From: Puniceicoccaceae bacterium
GTDB lineage: Bacteria; Verrucomicrobiota; Verrucomicrobiia; Opitutales; Coraliomargaritaceae
Assembly: GCA_902587165.1 (NCBI GenBank)
Contig: CACIKF010000001.1
Location: 124,001 to 188,000 of the forward strand
Length of the DNA: 64,000 nucleotides
Direction: 5' to 3'
The position numbers and the translations under genes were made by a program. Positions 1 to 7,950 of the stretch are shown here, in pieces; the stretch's first letter is position 1; each line of letters begins with the position of its first letter. Below the pieces are notes generated by a model that saw only the letters and a program-made list of their open reading frames with translations, did no database searches and was not told the origin of the DNA.

Positions 1-140
1 AAAGTGGCATCCGCGGCAGCGGCAGTGGCGACCAATCTGGCAAGCTCATGCAACTCTCCGCCCAAGTCCTCCCCGATGAACAAGCGATGAAAGACGTCGC
101 AGCTTATATTTTGAGCTTAAGCAATGAAACCGCTAAATAA
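1..140 (+). CDS. c-type cytochrome, C-terminal fragment (gene starts before the window)
   Basis: The reading frame is open from base 3 to the TAA at 138-140 and has no start inside the window. It encodes about 45 residues rich in Gly/Ser, then the segment LMQLSAQVLPDEQAMKDVAAY and a final ILSL. A Met or hydrophobic stretch followed by D-E-x-x-M-x-D-V-A-A-Y-I-L-S-L is the usual C-terminal helix of class I c-type cytochromes (family knowledge). The haem-binding CxxCH lies outside the window, so the assignment rests on the C-terminal helix alone. Its last 17 bases overlap the start of the next gene, suggesting one transcript. Confidence 0.6.
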   Translation, partial: SGIRGSGSGDQSGKLMQLSAQVLPDEQAMKDVAAYILSLSNETAK

Positions 141-756
141 GAACAGTTTGAAAACTTCAATGATGGTTCTGTGCGCAGGCCTGCTTTTTGCCTGCTCATG
201 CCATGCACACCCGTCTCCCGCAGCTTCACTTGACGGCTATCGCTGGGAATTCCCGAGTGCTGATCCGATGGAATCCAAACTTAAGCCTGGAGCGGTATGT
301 AACTCGGCGCTCGTGACAGGAGATCCACACGAGACAGACAACTTTACTGAGCAAAAGGTGTTCGGAGGAGAGGCCGGCTTTCGTTATAAAGTGACTCTGC
401 GCTTTCGCGGTGTCGTTGAACCAATGGTCTACAAAAACGGAAAAAAGGATGGCGAGTATTTCTATATCGGAGGAGAGCCGGTTGCGAACGGATATAATAT
501 TTACAAGCTCGAAGTGTCTTCGCCGAAGTCACACTATTTCCTGAATCGCTGCGACAAGACGGGGCATCAGATATTTACCGTTGATTATACGAAAACAATC
601 GAGATAGACGGTGGTGCGACCCTGACAATGTCCGGTGATGGGCAAAACGGGAAGTTGATCGCCAACTTTAAGCAGCTTACGGTATCGGGGCTGGATGATA
701 AACCCTATAATGGGCAATATATTCAAGTTGATGTTCTGAGTGTGGAGAAGAAGTAA
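124..756 (+). CDS. putative lipoprotein of unknown function
   Basis: 210 residues. The N-terminus has two lysines and a hydrophobic stretch ending LLFAC, which fits a lipobox with Cys at about residue 24, so the product is probably a lipid-anchored or secreted periplasmic protein. The rest is predicted extracellular, with beta-strand-like alternation and a few scattered Cys residues. I do not recognise the family. The ATG overlaps the stop of the upstream cytochrome gene by 17 bases, so the two are probably translationally coupled and may act together in electron transfer or in a periplasmic complex. That link is inference from position only. It is followed by a convergent gene, so the + strand unit ends here. 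Confidence 0.6.
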   Translation: MKPLNKNSLKTSMMVLCAGLLFACSCHAHPSPAASLDGYRWEFPSADPMESKLKPGAVCNSALVTGDPHETDNFTEQKVFGGEAGFRYKVTLRFRGVVEPMVYKNGKKDGEYFYIGGEPVANGYNIYKLEVSSPKSHYFLNRCDKTGHQIFTVDYTKTIEIDGGATLTMSGDGQNGKLIANFKQLTVSGLDDKPYNGQYIQVDVLSVEKK

Positions 757-963
757 TACCTACGCCTGACTTTACTGGGGAGTGTAGCAAGTTTCGACTT
801 AAGGGAGGGCAGCCGTCCCTGCCTAAATTACCCAAAAGTCGTAGAGTGGTATAATGCCGTCCTAAAAAATTTGGCCTAGTGGGTCCTGCTTCGCAGGGCG
901 ATTTTCATGATGTAGATCATTCAGTGTCGTTGTGGAAACGCACCGTCCCCCTCTTGATATCAT
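757..963. other. convergent intergenic region with weak stem-loops
   Basis: About 207 bases between two convergent genes. I see no coding potential. There is a small hairpin CCTGC/GCAGG at 885-897, followed by a short T run (GCGATTTTC). A looser fold pairs a CGACTT near 796 with AAGTCG near 835 and has a GGCAG/CTGCC stem inside. These could serve as transcription terminators for the two converging units. Confidence 0.3.
885..897. terminator. possible bidirectional terminator hairpin
   Basis: A perfect 5-bp stem (CCTGC at 885-889, GCAGG at 893-897) with a 3-base loop, followed on the + strand by GGCGATTTTC. The stem is short and the T run modest. The main support is its location between convergent genes. 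Confidence 0.25.
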
Positions 964-2433
964 TTATTTTGATAGCCTGGATTTTTGTTGATGACGTTTA
1001 ATTTCCTCTTCCAGTCCCTCTGTGCCAATAAGGTTACCTTTCCCGTCTTTACGGTGAATCCAATAGTCTTGAGCATCCACAGCTTCGAGGTAATTTTCTA
1101 GACCTCGCTTCAATTCTTCGGCGCGTTCAGGCATACTCGCGATGAGATTGTTGGCCTCTTCAATATCGTTTTCGACATCGAATAATTCATAGTTTCGCGT
1201 GTAGTAACTATAGTAGAGCTTATAGCTAGCTCGGCGGATGGCTACGGCTGGATGCACAGGATCATGAGCGAAGCCCTCCCATTTCAAGAATCGCCAAATG
1301 AAGTCGGGCGTGCCGCGCTCGATCGTGACGCTGTCATTGCCTTCGAGGTAGGGGCGAAAGCTACCACCATCGAGCTCGAGATCTGCGCTGAGTGGATCTT
1401 TGCCGCCAGCAAGATCGTAGAAGGTGGGTAGAAAGTCCCAGTTGACCACTGGCTGATTACAATAAGTGCCCTTCGGGACGCCCGGCCCTTGCACCACGAA
1501 TGGAACCCGAATGCCGCCTTCATAGGTCCAGCGTTTACCACCAATCAATGGGGTGTTTGAGTCGGAAGTATTCCCACTCACAAATCCACCGTTGTCAGAG
1601 GTGAAGATGATGTAGGTATTATCTCTGATTCCCTGCTTTTCGACTTCGTCCAGAACCATACCTAAGCCAGTATCTAAGTCTTCTACCATGGCCGCGAATT
1701 CTATAGTGAATTTGTTGGCTTTCGGATAGATTTCTTTAAGCCGCGCTTTAGTCCTTTCAAGCGTTTCAGGCCGTGAGGCCAGGCGCACATGAACGGCGTA
1801 ATGCGAAATCTGTAAATAGAACGGCTTCTTCGCCTGGGCTTGTTCGGCAATAAATTCACAGGCTCGCTGAGAAAGAGTGAAAATTTGCTTTGGGTCCTCT
1901 GACGGATTTTCCATTTTGCCCGGGAGGTGTTGGTAATATTCGCCTCCGCCATTTGCAGTATTGCCATCACTCACCTCGAAGCCAGCTTTGCTCGGTAGAT
2001 GTTTTGGGATGTGCCACTTTCCAAGGTGTGCCGCCGCATAGTTTGGATTGGCCAAGCGAATGGCTTGCGGAATCGTCAACAGATGGGTGCGATCTTTCAC
2101 CAAATAGTCACCGGCATTCGTCGTATGCGCGAGGCGGGTTGGGGTCTTGCCAAATTGGAGTGCACCTCGACTCGGCGCACATTGTGGACCACCTGCATAG
2201 CCCTGGGAAAAGATCATCCCCTGAGCAGCCATACGCTCGAGGTTCGGGGTGCGGTAGATACCTTTACGGCTATCTTCACGATCCGGATGCATCTTGACCG
2301 AGGTATCGGCCCATCCCTGATCATCGGTGAGCACTAAAATAATGTTTGGACTTTCCGCCAAACTCGCAAGCGGCAGCATTACTACGAATGCCATCAAGCA
2401 GTGTGTTAAATTCCTTACAATTCCTTCATGCAT
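964..2433 (-). CDS. exported type I sulfatase (paralogue group of four)
   Basis: 489 residues with a hydrophobic N-terminal signal (about residues 10-27). The formylglycine site is C-A-P-S-R at Cys85, followed by GALQFGK where most sulfatases have LLTGR. The metal site is T-D-D-Q-G near residue 37. Other sulfatase marks are GKWH, H-Y-A-V-H, S-D-N-G-G and GGKRWTYEGG. It is predicted to hydrolyse a sulfate ester of a polysaccharide in the periplasm or outside the cell. It shares the signature (D/Q)GWADTSVxM and a downstream WDFLPTFYDLAGG block with the genes at 3356, 7951 and 9663, so these four form one expanded subfamily. It is the last gene of the - strand run, 22 bases after the esterase gene. 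Confidence 0.93.
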   Translation of the reverse strand: MHEGIVRNLTHCLMAFVVMLPLASLAESPNIILVLTDDQGWADTSVKMHPDREDSRKGIYRTPNLERMAAQGMIFSQGYAGGPQCAPSRGALQFGKTPTRLAHTTNAGDYLVKDRTHLLTIPQAIRLANPNYAAAHLGKWHIPKHLPSKAGFEVSDGNTANGGGEYYQHLPGKMENPSEDPKQIFTLSQRACEFIAEQAQAKKPFYLQISHYAVHVRLASRPETLERTKARLKEIYPKANKFTIEFAAMVEDLDTGLGMVLDEVEKQGIRDNTYIIFTSDNGGFVSGNTSDSNTPLIGGKRWTYEGGIRVPFVVQGPGVPKGTYCNQPVVNWDFLPTFYDLAGGKDPLSADLELDGGSFRPYLEGNDSVTIERGTPDFIWRFLKWEGFAHDPVHPAVAIRRASYKLYYSYYTRNYELFDVENDIEEANNLIASMPERAEELKRGLENYLEAVDAQDYWIHRKDGKGNLIGTEGLEEEIKRHQQKSRLSK

Positions 2434-2455
2434 AATAAATTGCGGGCGCTAGTCA

Positions 2456-3343
2456 TTATTTCTGAATCAGTATCGAATTCACAAAAACGTGCAAAGGCTT
2501 CTCCGCAGTCACGTCTTGACCGATTTGAAGGTATACTTGAGCTCCGACCTCATCGGCTCTTTCTTTTAGAATAAGTCCGAAGATCCCATGATGGATGCCA
2601 TGCCCTGTATCTCGTGCAGGATAATCGGCATCTTTATAGCGCAAAAACAACGGGGGATCATCTGCACTCAAATGCTTCAAGGCCGTGTATTCATTGGAGA
2701 AATCCCGATACTTTTCTTCCCAATGACCTTTCAGTTCCTCAATCGATTCGACCCCAAATGGCTTAAAGAGCATACCAGACTTTATGGCTTCAGGCCCAAT
2801 TCGTTTTTCAATTAGAAAGGGATCCAAGGTGGTTTGCCCGGCACCAACATGCGCACCCGCCACTCTGGTCGATAGCCGGGCAATGGGATCCACGCTGCCC
2901 GGATCCGCCATATCATCATGCGTGGCTAACCACATGCTCGAAGCGGCTCCCGCAGAACTTCCCGTCAGCATAATTCGCGACGGGTCGATATTCCACTCCT
3001 CTGCCTTATAACGAATAAATTGAACAGCTCTAGCGGCGGCATGTGCCATCGCTGGTTGAATGTCACCGTACTTGACCAGCGGATAATTAATAGCTGCGGT
3101 ATGGTAGCCGTTTTTAAAAACATTTTCATGCTGCGTCGCAGCTTTCTCGCCACCCATCCAGCCACCACCATGGATATGAATAAGGATTCCTAAAGGTTCC
3201 TCTGAAGCAACTTGCCAGAAGTTCAGAGTGTGCCGCTCATGTGGACCATAGGAAACATCCTTGTGTGTGGGCGCTACTTTCTCTGCGGCAAGTTCCCAAT
3301 TAGAAAGGGCTAGCCCTAGGAAAATAATAAATATTCGTTTCAT
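2456..3343 (-). CDS. exported alpha/beta-hydrolase, probable carbohydrate esterase
   Basis: 295 residues beginning with a signal peptide (FIIFLGLALSNWELAA). The oxyanion-hole motif is H-G-G-G-W and the nucleophile motif G-S-S-A-G, with the Ser in the elbow, as in the BD-FAE/arylformamidase-like esterase group. A candidate catalytic His lies near the C-terminus (GHGIHHG or LHVF). It probably removes acetyl or another acyl ester from the glycan so that sulfatases and glycosidases can reach it; the substrate is inferred from context. It sits 12 bases after the stop of nothing else but directly between two sulfatases of the same subfamily (gaps of 22 and 12 bases), so it is part of the operon. 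Confidence 0.8.
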   Translation of the reverse strand: MKRIFIIFLGLALSNWELAAEKVAPTHKDVSYGPHERHTLNFWQVASEEPLGILIHIHGGGWMGGEKAATQHENVFKNGYHTAAINYPLVKYGDIQPAMAHAAARAVQFIRYKAEEWNIDPSRIMLTGSSAGAASSMWLATHDDMADPGSVDPIARLSTRVAGAHVGAGQTTLDPFLIEKRIGPEAIKSGMLFKPFGVESIEELKGHWEEKYRDFSNEYTALKHLSADDPPLFLRYKDADYPARDTGHGIHHGIFGLILKERADEVGAQVYLQIGQDVTAEKPLHVFVNSILIQK

Positions 3344-3355
3344 GCGATGACTGAT

Positions 3356-4936
3356 TTAATTTGATTCACGAAAATCACCCGTAGGGTTCCCTTCGAAGTT
3401 TGTGCAGATGCGGGACGAATCAATTTTTTCTTCTTTAAACTTCCGCAAAGACTCTAACTGCTTATCACGTGCAAGGGACAGCTTCGCGATCTTCTCCGAA
3501 TCATCGCTACTGGCCTCGATCAGTCCCGCATACTTCATTTCAATTGCAGCCATTTGCTCAGCGATGTGTTTATACTGCGCCTCAAACACATCCTGCACGT
3601 CCTCGGCTCCTACTGTTTCCAAATAGTCATCGAGTTCATTGCTGAGCGTGGCCACCATTTCCGGCATCTGCGCGGCCAGGTCACGCTTTTCACTTAAGTC
3701 ATTTTCCAGATCAAACAACAACTCCTCGCCGGTAATTAATTGACGTATGAGTTTGTAATCCCCTTTACGAATTGCCGACACCGGGGGCATACGCGCATAG
3801 GGCATATGGAATACGAACGCCTCTTCGGTTCGTTCGACTTGGCCTGCATTGCCCTGCTCAAATAGACTCCGCAGACTTCCGCCATCCAAGTCCTCAGGTA
3901 AAGGATCTTTCGCGTCTACCAAGTCATGAAAGGTCGGCAGGAAGTCCCAATGGTTTATCGGAATATCGCATTGCGTGCCCTCAGGAACATTGGGCCCGGC
4001 AACAATCATCGGGACTCGAAGTCCATCCTCAAAAAGATTCCCCTTCTTCCCGCGAAGTTGATCGTGCGCGACCGAGATATAGCCGCCATTATCGGAGGTA
4101 AAAATAATATAGGTGTTGTCGGTCACTCCCGCCTTCTCAAGTGCGTCAAGAACTCGCCCAACACTTCTGTCCATCTCTTCGATCAGGGCAGCCATTTGCT
4201 GCTGCTTCTTTTCAGAACGTGGATCGCCTTTCGGAAAAGCAGCTCCCTTCGCCTCATACTTTTTGAAAACCGCGCTGGTGGACGTTAGCGGCGAATGCAC
4301 GGTATAATGCGAGAGCATCAGAAAAAAGGGCTGTTTGCCTGCGTAGTCGCGTATGAATTGCTCGGATTTCTCAGTCAGCGAATACACCTGCTTGGGATCT
4401 TCAGGTGCAACAGGGACGCCTTTTCGATACCATTCGCCCCCTTGATTGCCATTGATACCATGCTGGTCGTCGACCACATCGTAGCCAAAACTTGAAACAG
4501 GTTCATGCACGCCTTTACCAAACAGTGCTGTAATATAGTTTTGACCGGATGCTTTCAACACGTCCGCTAGGGTCGTTTCATCTGCCCACGATTTCCGATT
4601 CTTAATATTTAATGGATTACCGTTATAAGTATATCCAATACGCGCCGGCGACTTACCAATCTGTATCGACTTGCGTGATGGCGTACAGACGGAGGCAGGC
4701 GCATAGGCATTTGAAAAGCGCATCCCCATCTTGGCCAATTCTTCAATATTGGGTGTTTCGTAAAAGCCTTGGAGGTCATTCGGCTGCCGGCTATCCATCA
4801 ACACACTCGTATTGGTCCAGCCAAGATCATCGATATAAATGAGAACAAAATTCGGGGGCGTAGCTGCCAGCAGCCCCTGTTGGTAAATGATACTAAGCAG
4901 AGCGATTGCTACTGCGACAAAGCTTTTTGCTCTCAT
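3356..4936 (-). CDS. exported type I sulfatase with GKG variant
   Basis: 526 residues with a signal peptide (SFVAVAIALLSIIYQQGLLA). The formylglycine site is C-T-P-S-R at Cys84, followed by KSIQIGK. The metal ligands are I-D-D-L-G near 36. Where typical enzymes read G-K-W-H, this one has F-G-K-G-V-H-E-P (Lys141), so the Lys is kept but the His is moved by one position. H-Y-T-V-H and S-D-N-G-G are intact. The C-terminus has a Lys/Glu-rich helical tail (about residues 450-526) beyond the usual fold. It is closely related to the 7951 gene, which has the same GKG feature. It lies between the esterase and the dihaem protein gene. Confidence 0.9.
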   Translation of the reverse strand: MRAKSFVAVAIALLSIIYQQGLLAATPPNFVLIYIDDLGWTNTSVLMDSRQPNDLQGFYETPNIEELAKMGMRFSNAYAPASVCTPSRKSIQIGKSPARIGYTYNGNPLNIKNRKSWADETTLADVLKASGQNYITALFGKGVHEPVSSFGYDVVDDQHGINGNQGGEWYRKGVPVAPEDPKQVYSLTEKSEQFIRDYAGKQPFFLMLSHYTVHSPLTSTSAVFKKYEAKGAAFPKGDPRSEKKQQQMAALIEEMDRSVGRVLDALEKAGVTDNTYIIFTSDNGGYISVAHDQLRGKKGNLFEDGLRVPMIVAGPNVPEGTQCDIPINHWDFLPTFHDLVDAKDPLPEDLDGGSLRSLFEQGNAGQVERTEEAFVFHMPYARMPPVSAIRKGDYKLIRQLITGEELLFDLENDLSEKRDLAAQMPEMVATLSNELDDYLETVGAEDVQDVFEAQYKHIAEQMAAIEMKYAGLIEASSDDSEKIAKLSLARDKQLESLRKFKEEKIDSSRICTNFEGNPTGDFRESN

Positions 4937-5007
4937 TTGCCTGCACCTAGATGTTTCGTGTTACGATCCATAAATACATCGATAAAATAACACTAGTAAA
5001 GCTACAA

Positions 5008-7908
5008 CTACTCTTTAGGACCAAGGGCGTAGCGGTGTCTTCGATAACCTGCATTCGAAGGGAGTTCCTCGAAACGCACGCCCAACGCTTCCACGATCGT
5101 TAAATTCACACCATCAACTGTGCTCTCAATAAAGCTATTTCCTGTGTGAATCGGCTGGTGAAAGCGAATGGTAAGCGTCTCACCCGGTTGTAGATTGACT
5201 CCTTTATGGGTTTTATTGCTATCTATATCACGCACGCGCAAATGTACGCGCTCGGTAGCATCACTGCGAAAGGTCAAGGTTTCGAGTAGCGCGACCTCGC
5301 CCTCAAAGCTGTAATGCCCTTGGTCATTAGGGCTCAATGTCGCTTCAGTAAACATGCTTCTGTAGTAGCCCCGCGTGAACGGTTCTGTGCTGTCACACTC
5401 CAGGGGATGCTCTCCAGATTGTGCTAGATAATCGACGATGTTCTGCTCTTCTTCAGCATGTTGTGCCTTGCGCTTACTTTCATAATAATCATAAAAAGCC
5501 ATTTCATCTTCATTCCATGCGTGTCCCTCTCGGTGGTCTCCAGAAAACGGTACTAACAGGTCAATCCACGCAAAGAGCTTGTGGTAATCTTCCTCCGTTA
5601 GCGTCACATCATGGTGGCCTTCCTCAAGCATCTTGACCATAGGACTCTTTGCCGAGCCTGCAAAATACGGTGGAATTTCATCCGGCACCGACATCATGTT
5701 AATCCATGACACAAAGCCTTTCTCTGGACGCCTAGTGAGATAGCTACCCCTATCATCCTGCTCTGCTTCGGTTAAATTCAAATACGAACGCGTCCACTTG
5801 CGCTTATTTTTATTCGCGCCATCGACGGCGATGCCGCGCAAGTCCATGCACTCGTCCTGACTGCCATCATGACAGTCGATACAGTTACGATCCAGAATCG
5901 GCTGAATCTCTTTGATAAAGCTAAAGCCACGGGCTTCACCATAGAACGCTTTCAGTTTTTGCGGTTCTCGGCTCCAAGCGATCGTATCCTCCTCTTGGTA
6001 AGGGTAGAAATTAGCATCCTCCTTTACATGGCAGCCCATGCAGGACTTTTGCTCGCCAGGACGAATGGTATCCCATGTGCGCGTGGTCTGAATAACCTGA
6101 CCCTTCGCATTCAATACTTGGTGATACTGCGACACCATAGCTGGAACTTCGAAACGTACGGAGCCATCTTCATGGATTTCCGCATCTCCCAAAATGCGTT
6201 TCACATCCCATGTCGCGTTACCGATGCTCACAGGTGTGCTATTCATAGACCCCCCTCCAGGGCCACCATTCGTTTTTGCACCGACGGGTGCAGCACGGTA
6301 ATCGAGTTCAACCACACGCAAGGTTTTCGCTTCACCGCGTGGAATGTCTTTTAGGCCAAGTCCCGCATACACATCATGCACGTAATAAATACCTGTATCC
6401 TTGGTGTAATCGACAGTATCAGGAATAGTTTTGGTTGGTGCTTTCTGCCTCATTGAAACCATGCGTTGCACCCCAAGATCAGGCGCACGCCAGAGCAACT
6501 CCCGCTCACCGTCGGCATTCATCCAATAAAGGCCATAGTGATTCGAAGAGCGGTAGCCTTGGTAGAGCTCAAAATGCCAATGCGGGTCGAATCCATAGTC
6601 TGGTTGATAGCTAATTAAAAACTCCTCTTCACTAAGCGGATATGGGAAGCGGAACTGTGCGCCCTCCTGCCCCCAGCGGTCTTTCACCACCGGTGACGCT
6701 CGCCCCGCGCCGACCTCGTAACCATGTTCTCGTCTAGGAGCGATCAAGTGAAGCCCCACCCCTTCGTCACGGCCTTCGTTCACATCGATGATCACAAGCT
6801 TACCATTTTGGTGCGTGTGATGCCCAGCAGCGATAGCCATAGTTTTATGCGAACCAGGGATTGGGCGCATGTGTAACAAAGAAGTCGGGAACCATGAGTT
6901 GCCCCCATAATAAACTCGCTGCCCCTGCCCGTCGGGGTTCATGGAAAATATCGGATGCGGGAATACCTGGCCACGATCACTATAATCCCAGCGTGTATAA
7001 CTGAGTCGACCATTGGTCAGCAACTGCGGATAGATAGTGTGCACCTGATCGATTGCAAGACGACGCACATAGCGACCTTCCCCATCCATTCGGTAGAGAT
7101 TACTTATTTCAGATTTCCAACAGGGCACGCTCTGCTCTGGGCGAGTCGATACGAAAACCAAATCACCATCCGGCAAATAGATCGGCTCGTAATCGGCACG
7201 TCCTAAGCCAAAGGTGAGTTGCTTGGTATCACCCGTTGCCAGGTAGTATTCATAAACATGATAGTCATCCAGTCTGTCTGATTTCTTCCATGCAAAGGCC
7301 AGCCTCTCTTGATCAAACGAGATATCCACATCACGCATCATACCATGTGGGTCCTCAATCAGCGGGCGCGCACTGCCGTAGAGTGAGCCCTCATCAAAGG
7401 CAAATATTGACAGGCGTGCTCCTGCTTTAAAATAGCGCTCAGCACGAGCATCTGAAAGACCTTCGGTATAGCCAAAGAAACTGTTCCGAATCGTCTCGCC
7501 CTCAGTAAAGCTGAATGGAGCCCAGTCCTGAATTACAGATGCAAGGCGTGTTGCACGGCGCTGCTCACAAAGCTGCAGATAGTCCTTAAGCGACGAAGAC
7601 TCACTGCGCCCATGCGCATGAAAAAGCTGTCGCACGATTGTAGCACGTCGCTCGGGAAGGACGATTTGCCAAGCGTCTGCACCTGCATCCTGAAGTATCC
7701 AGTCTGTCAATACAGGGAACTCAACACTCAAGTTGAAGAATGTTTTTTGAAAGGCCTCAGTGCGTGCTTCGTCCTTCAGTTCCTTATGCATACTCGTCGT
7801 AGCAGATAGAGCATCTGCGAATGCCTCAACATCAGGAGACGCATCAAGGACTGGAGAAGTCACTACAAATGCTACAAGCACACAAACGATTTGGATCAAG
7901 TTTTTCAT
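5008..7908 (-). CDS. hydrazine-synthase-alpha-like dihaem beta-propeller protein
   Basis: 966 residues with a signal peptide (residues 1-23). The middle (about 190-480) has TolB/WD-like propeller blades such as DVDISFDQERLAFAWKK and EPIYLPDGDLVFVSTRP. Two haem c sites follow: CMGCH at 623-627 and CIDCH at 676-680, the second in the context QPILDRNCIDCHDG seen in planctomycete-type cytochromes. The C-terminal 200 residues look beta-rich. This order matches the hydrazine synthase alpha-subunit-like family, which is widespread in Planctomycetota and Verrucomicrobiota far from anammox. There is no sign of the other hydrazine synthase subunits, so hydrazine chemistry is unlikely. Its position between sulfatases suggests a periplasmic redox or glycan-binding role in the locus; its true role is unknown. 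Confidence 0.75.
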   Translation of the reverse strand: MKNLIQIVCVLVAFVVTSPVLDASPDVEAFADALSATTSMHKELKDEARTEAFQKTFFNLSVEFPVLTDWILQDAGADAWQIVLPERRATIVRQLFHAHGRSESSSLKDYLQLCEQRRATRLASVIQDWAPFSFTEGETIRNSFFGYTEGLSDARAERYFKAGARLSIFAFDEGSLYGSARPLIEDPHGMMRDVDISFDQERLAFAWKKSDRLDDYHVYEYYLATGDTKQLTFGLGRADYEPIYLPDGDLVFVSTRPEQSVPCWKSEISNLYRMDGEGRYVRRLAIDQVHTIYPQLLTNGRLSYTRWDYSDRGQVFPHPIFSMNPDGQGQRVYYGGNSWFPTSLLHMRPIPGSHKTMAIAAGHHTHQNGKLVIIDVNEGRDEGVGLHLIAPRREHGYEVGAGRASPVVKDRWGQEGAQFRFPYPLSEEEFLISYQPDYGFDPHWHFELYQGYRSSNHYGLYWMNADGERELLWRAPDLGVQRMVSMRQKAPTKTIPDTVDYTKDTGIYYVHDVYAGLGLKDIPRGEAKTLRVVELDYRAAPVGAKTNGGPGGGSMNSTPVSIGNATWDVKRILGDAEIHEDGSVRFEVPAMVSQYHQVLNAKGQVIQTTRTWDTIRPGEQKSCMGCHVKEDANFYPYQEEDTIAWSREPQKLKAFYGEARGFSFIKEIQPILDRNCIDCHDGSQDECMDLRGIAVDGANKNKRKWTRSYLNLTEAEQDDRGSYLTRRPEKGFVSWINMMSVPDEIPPYFAGSAKSPMVKMLEEGHHDVTLTEEDYHKLFAWIDLLVPFSGDHREGHAWNEDEMAFYDYYESKRKAQHAEEEQNIVDYLAQSGEHPLECDSTEPFTRGYYRSMFTEATLSPNDQGHYSFEGEVALLETLTFRSDATERVHLRVRDIDSNKTHKGVNLQPGETLTIRFHQPIHTGNSFIESTVDGVNLTIVEALGVRFEELPSNAGYRRHRYALGPKE

Positions 7909-7950
7909 TTTTTTAACAAGTTAACATTATAGCACAAAACGCTAGACGAC

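Noticed and set aside
5008-7908. A true hydrazine synthase
   Set aside because: Only an alpha-like chain is present and the neighbours are glycan enzymes.
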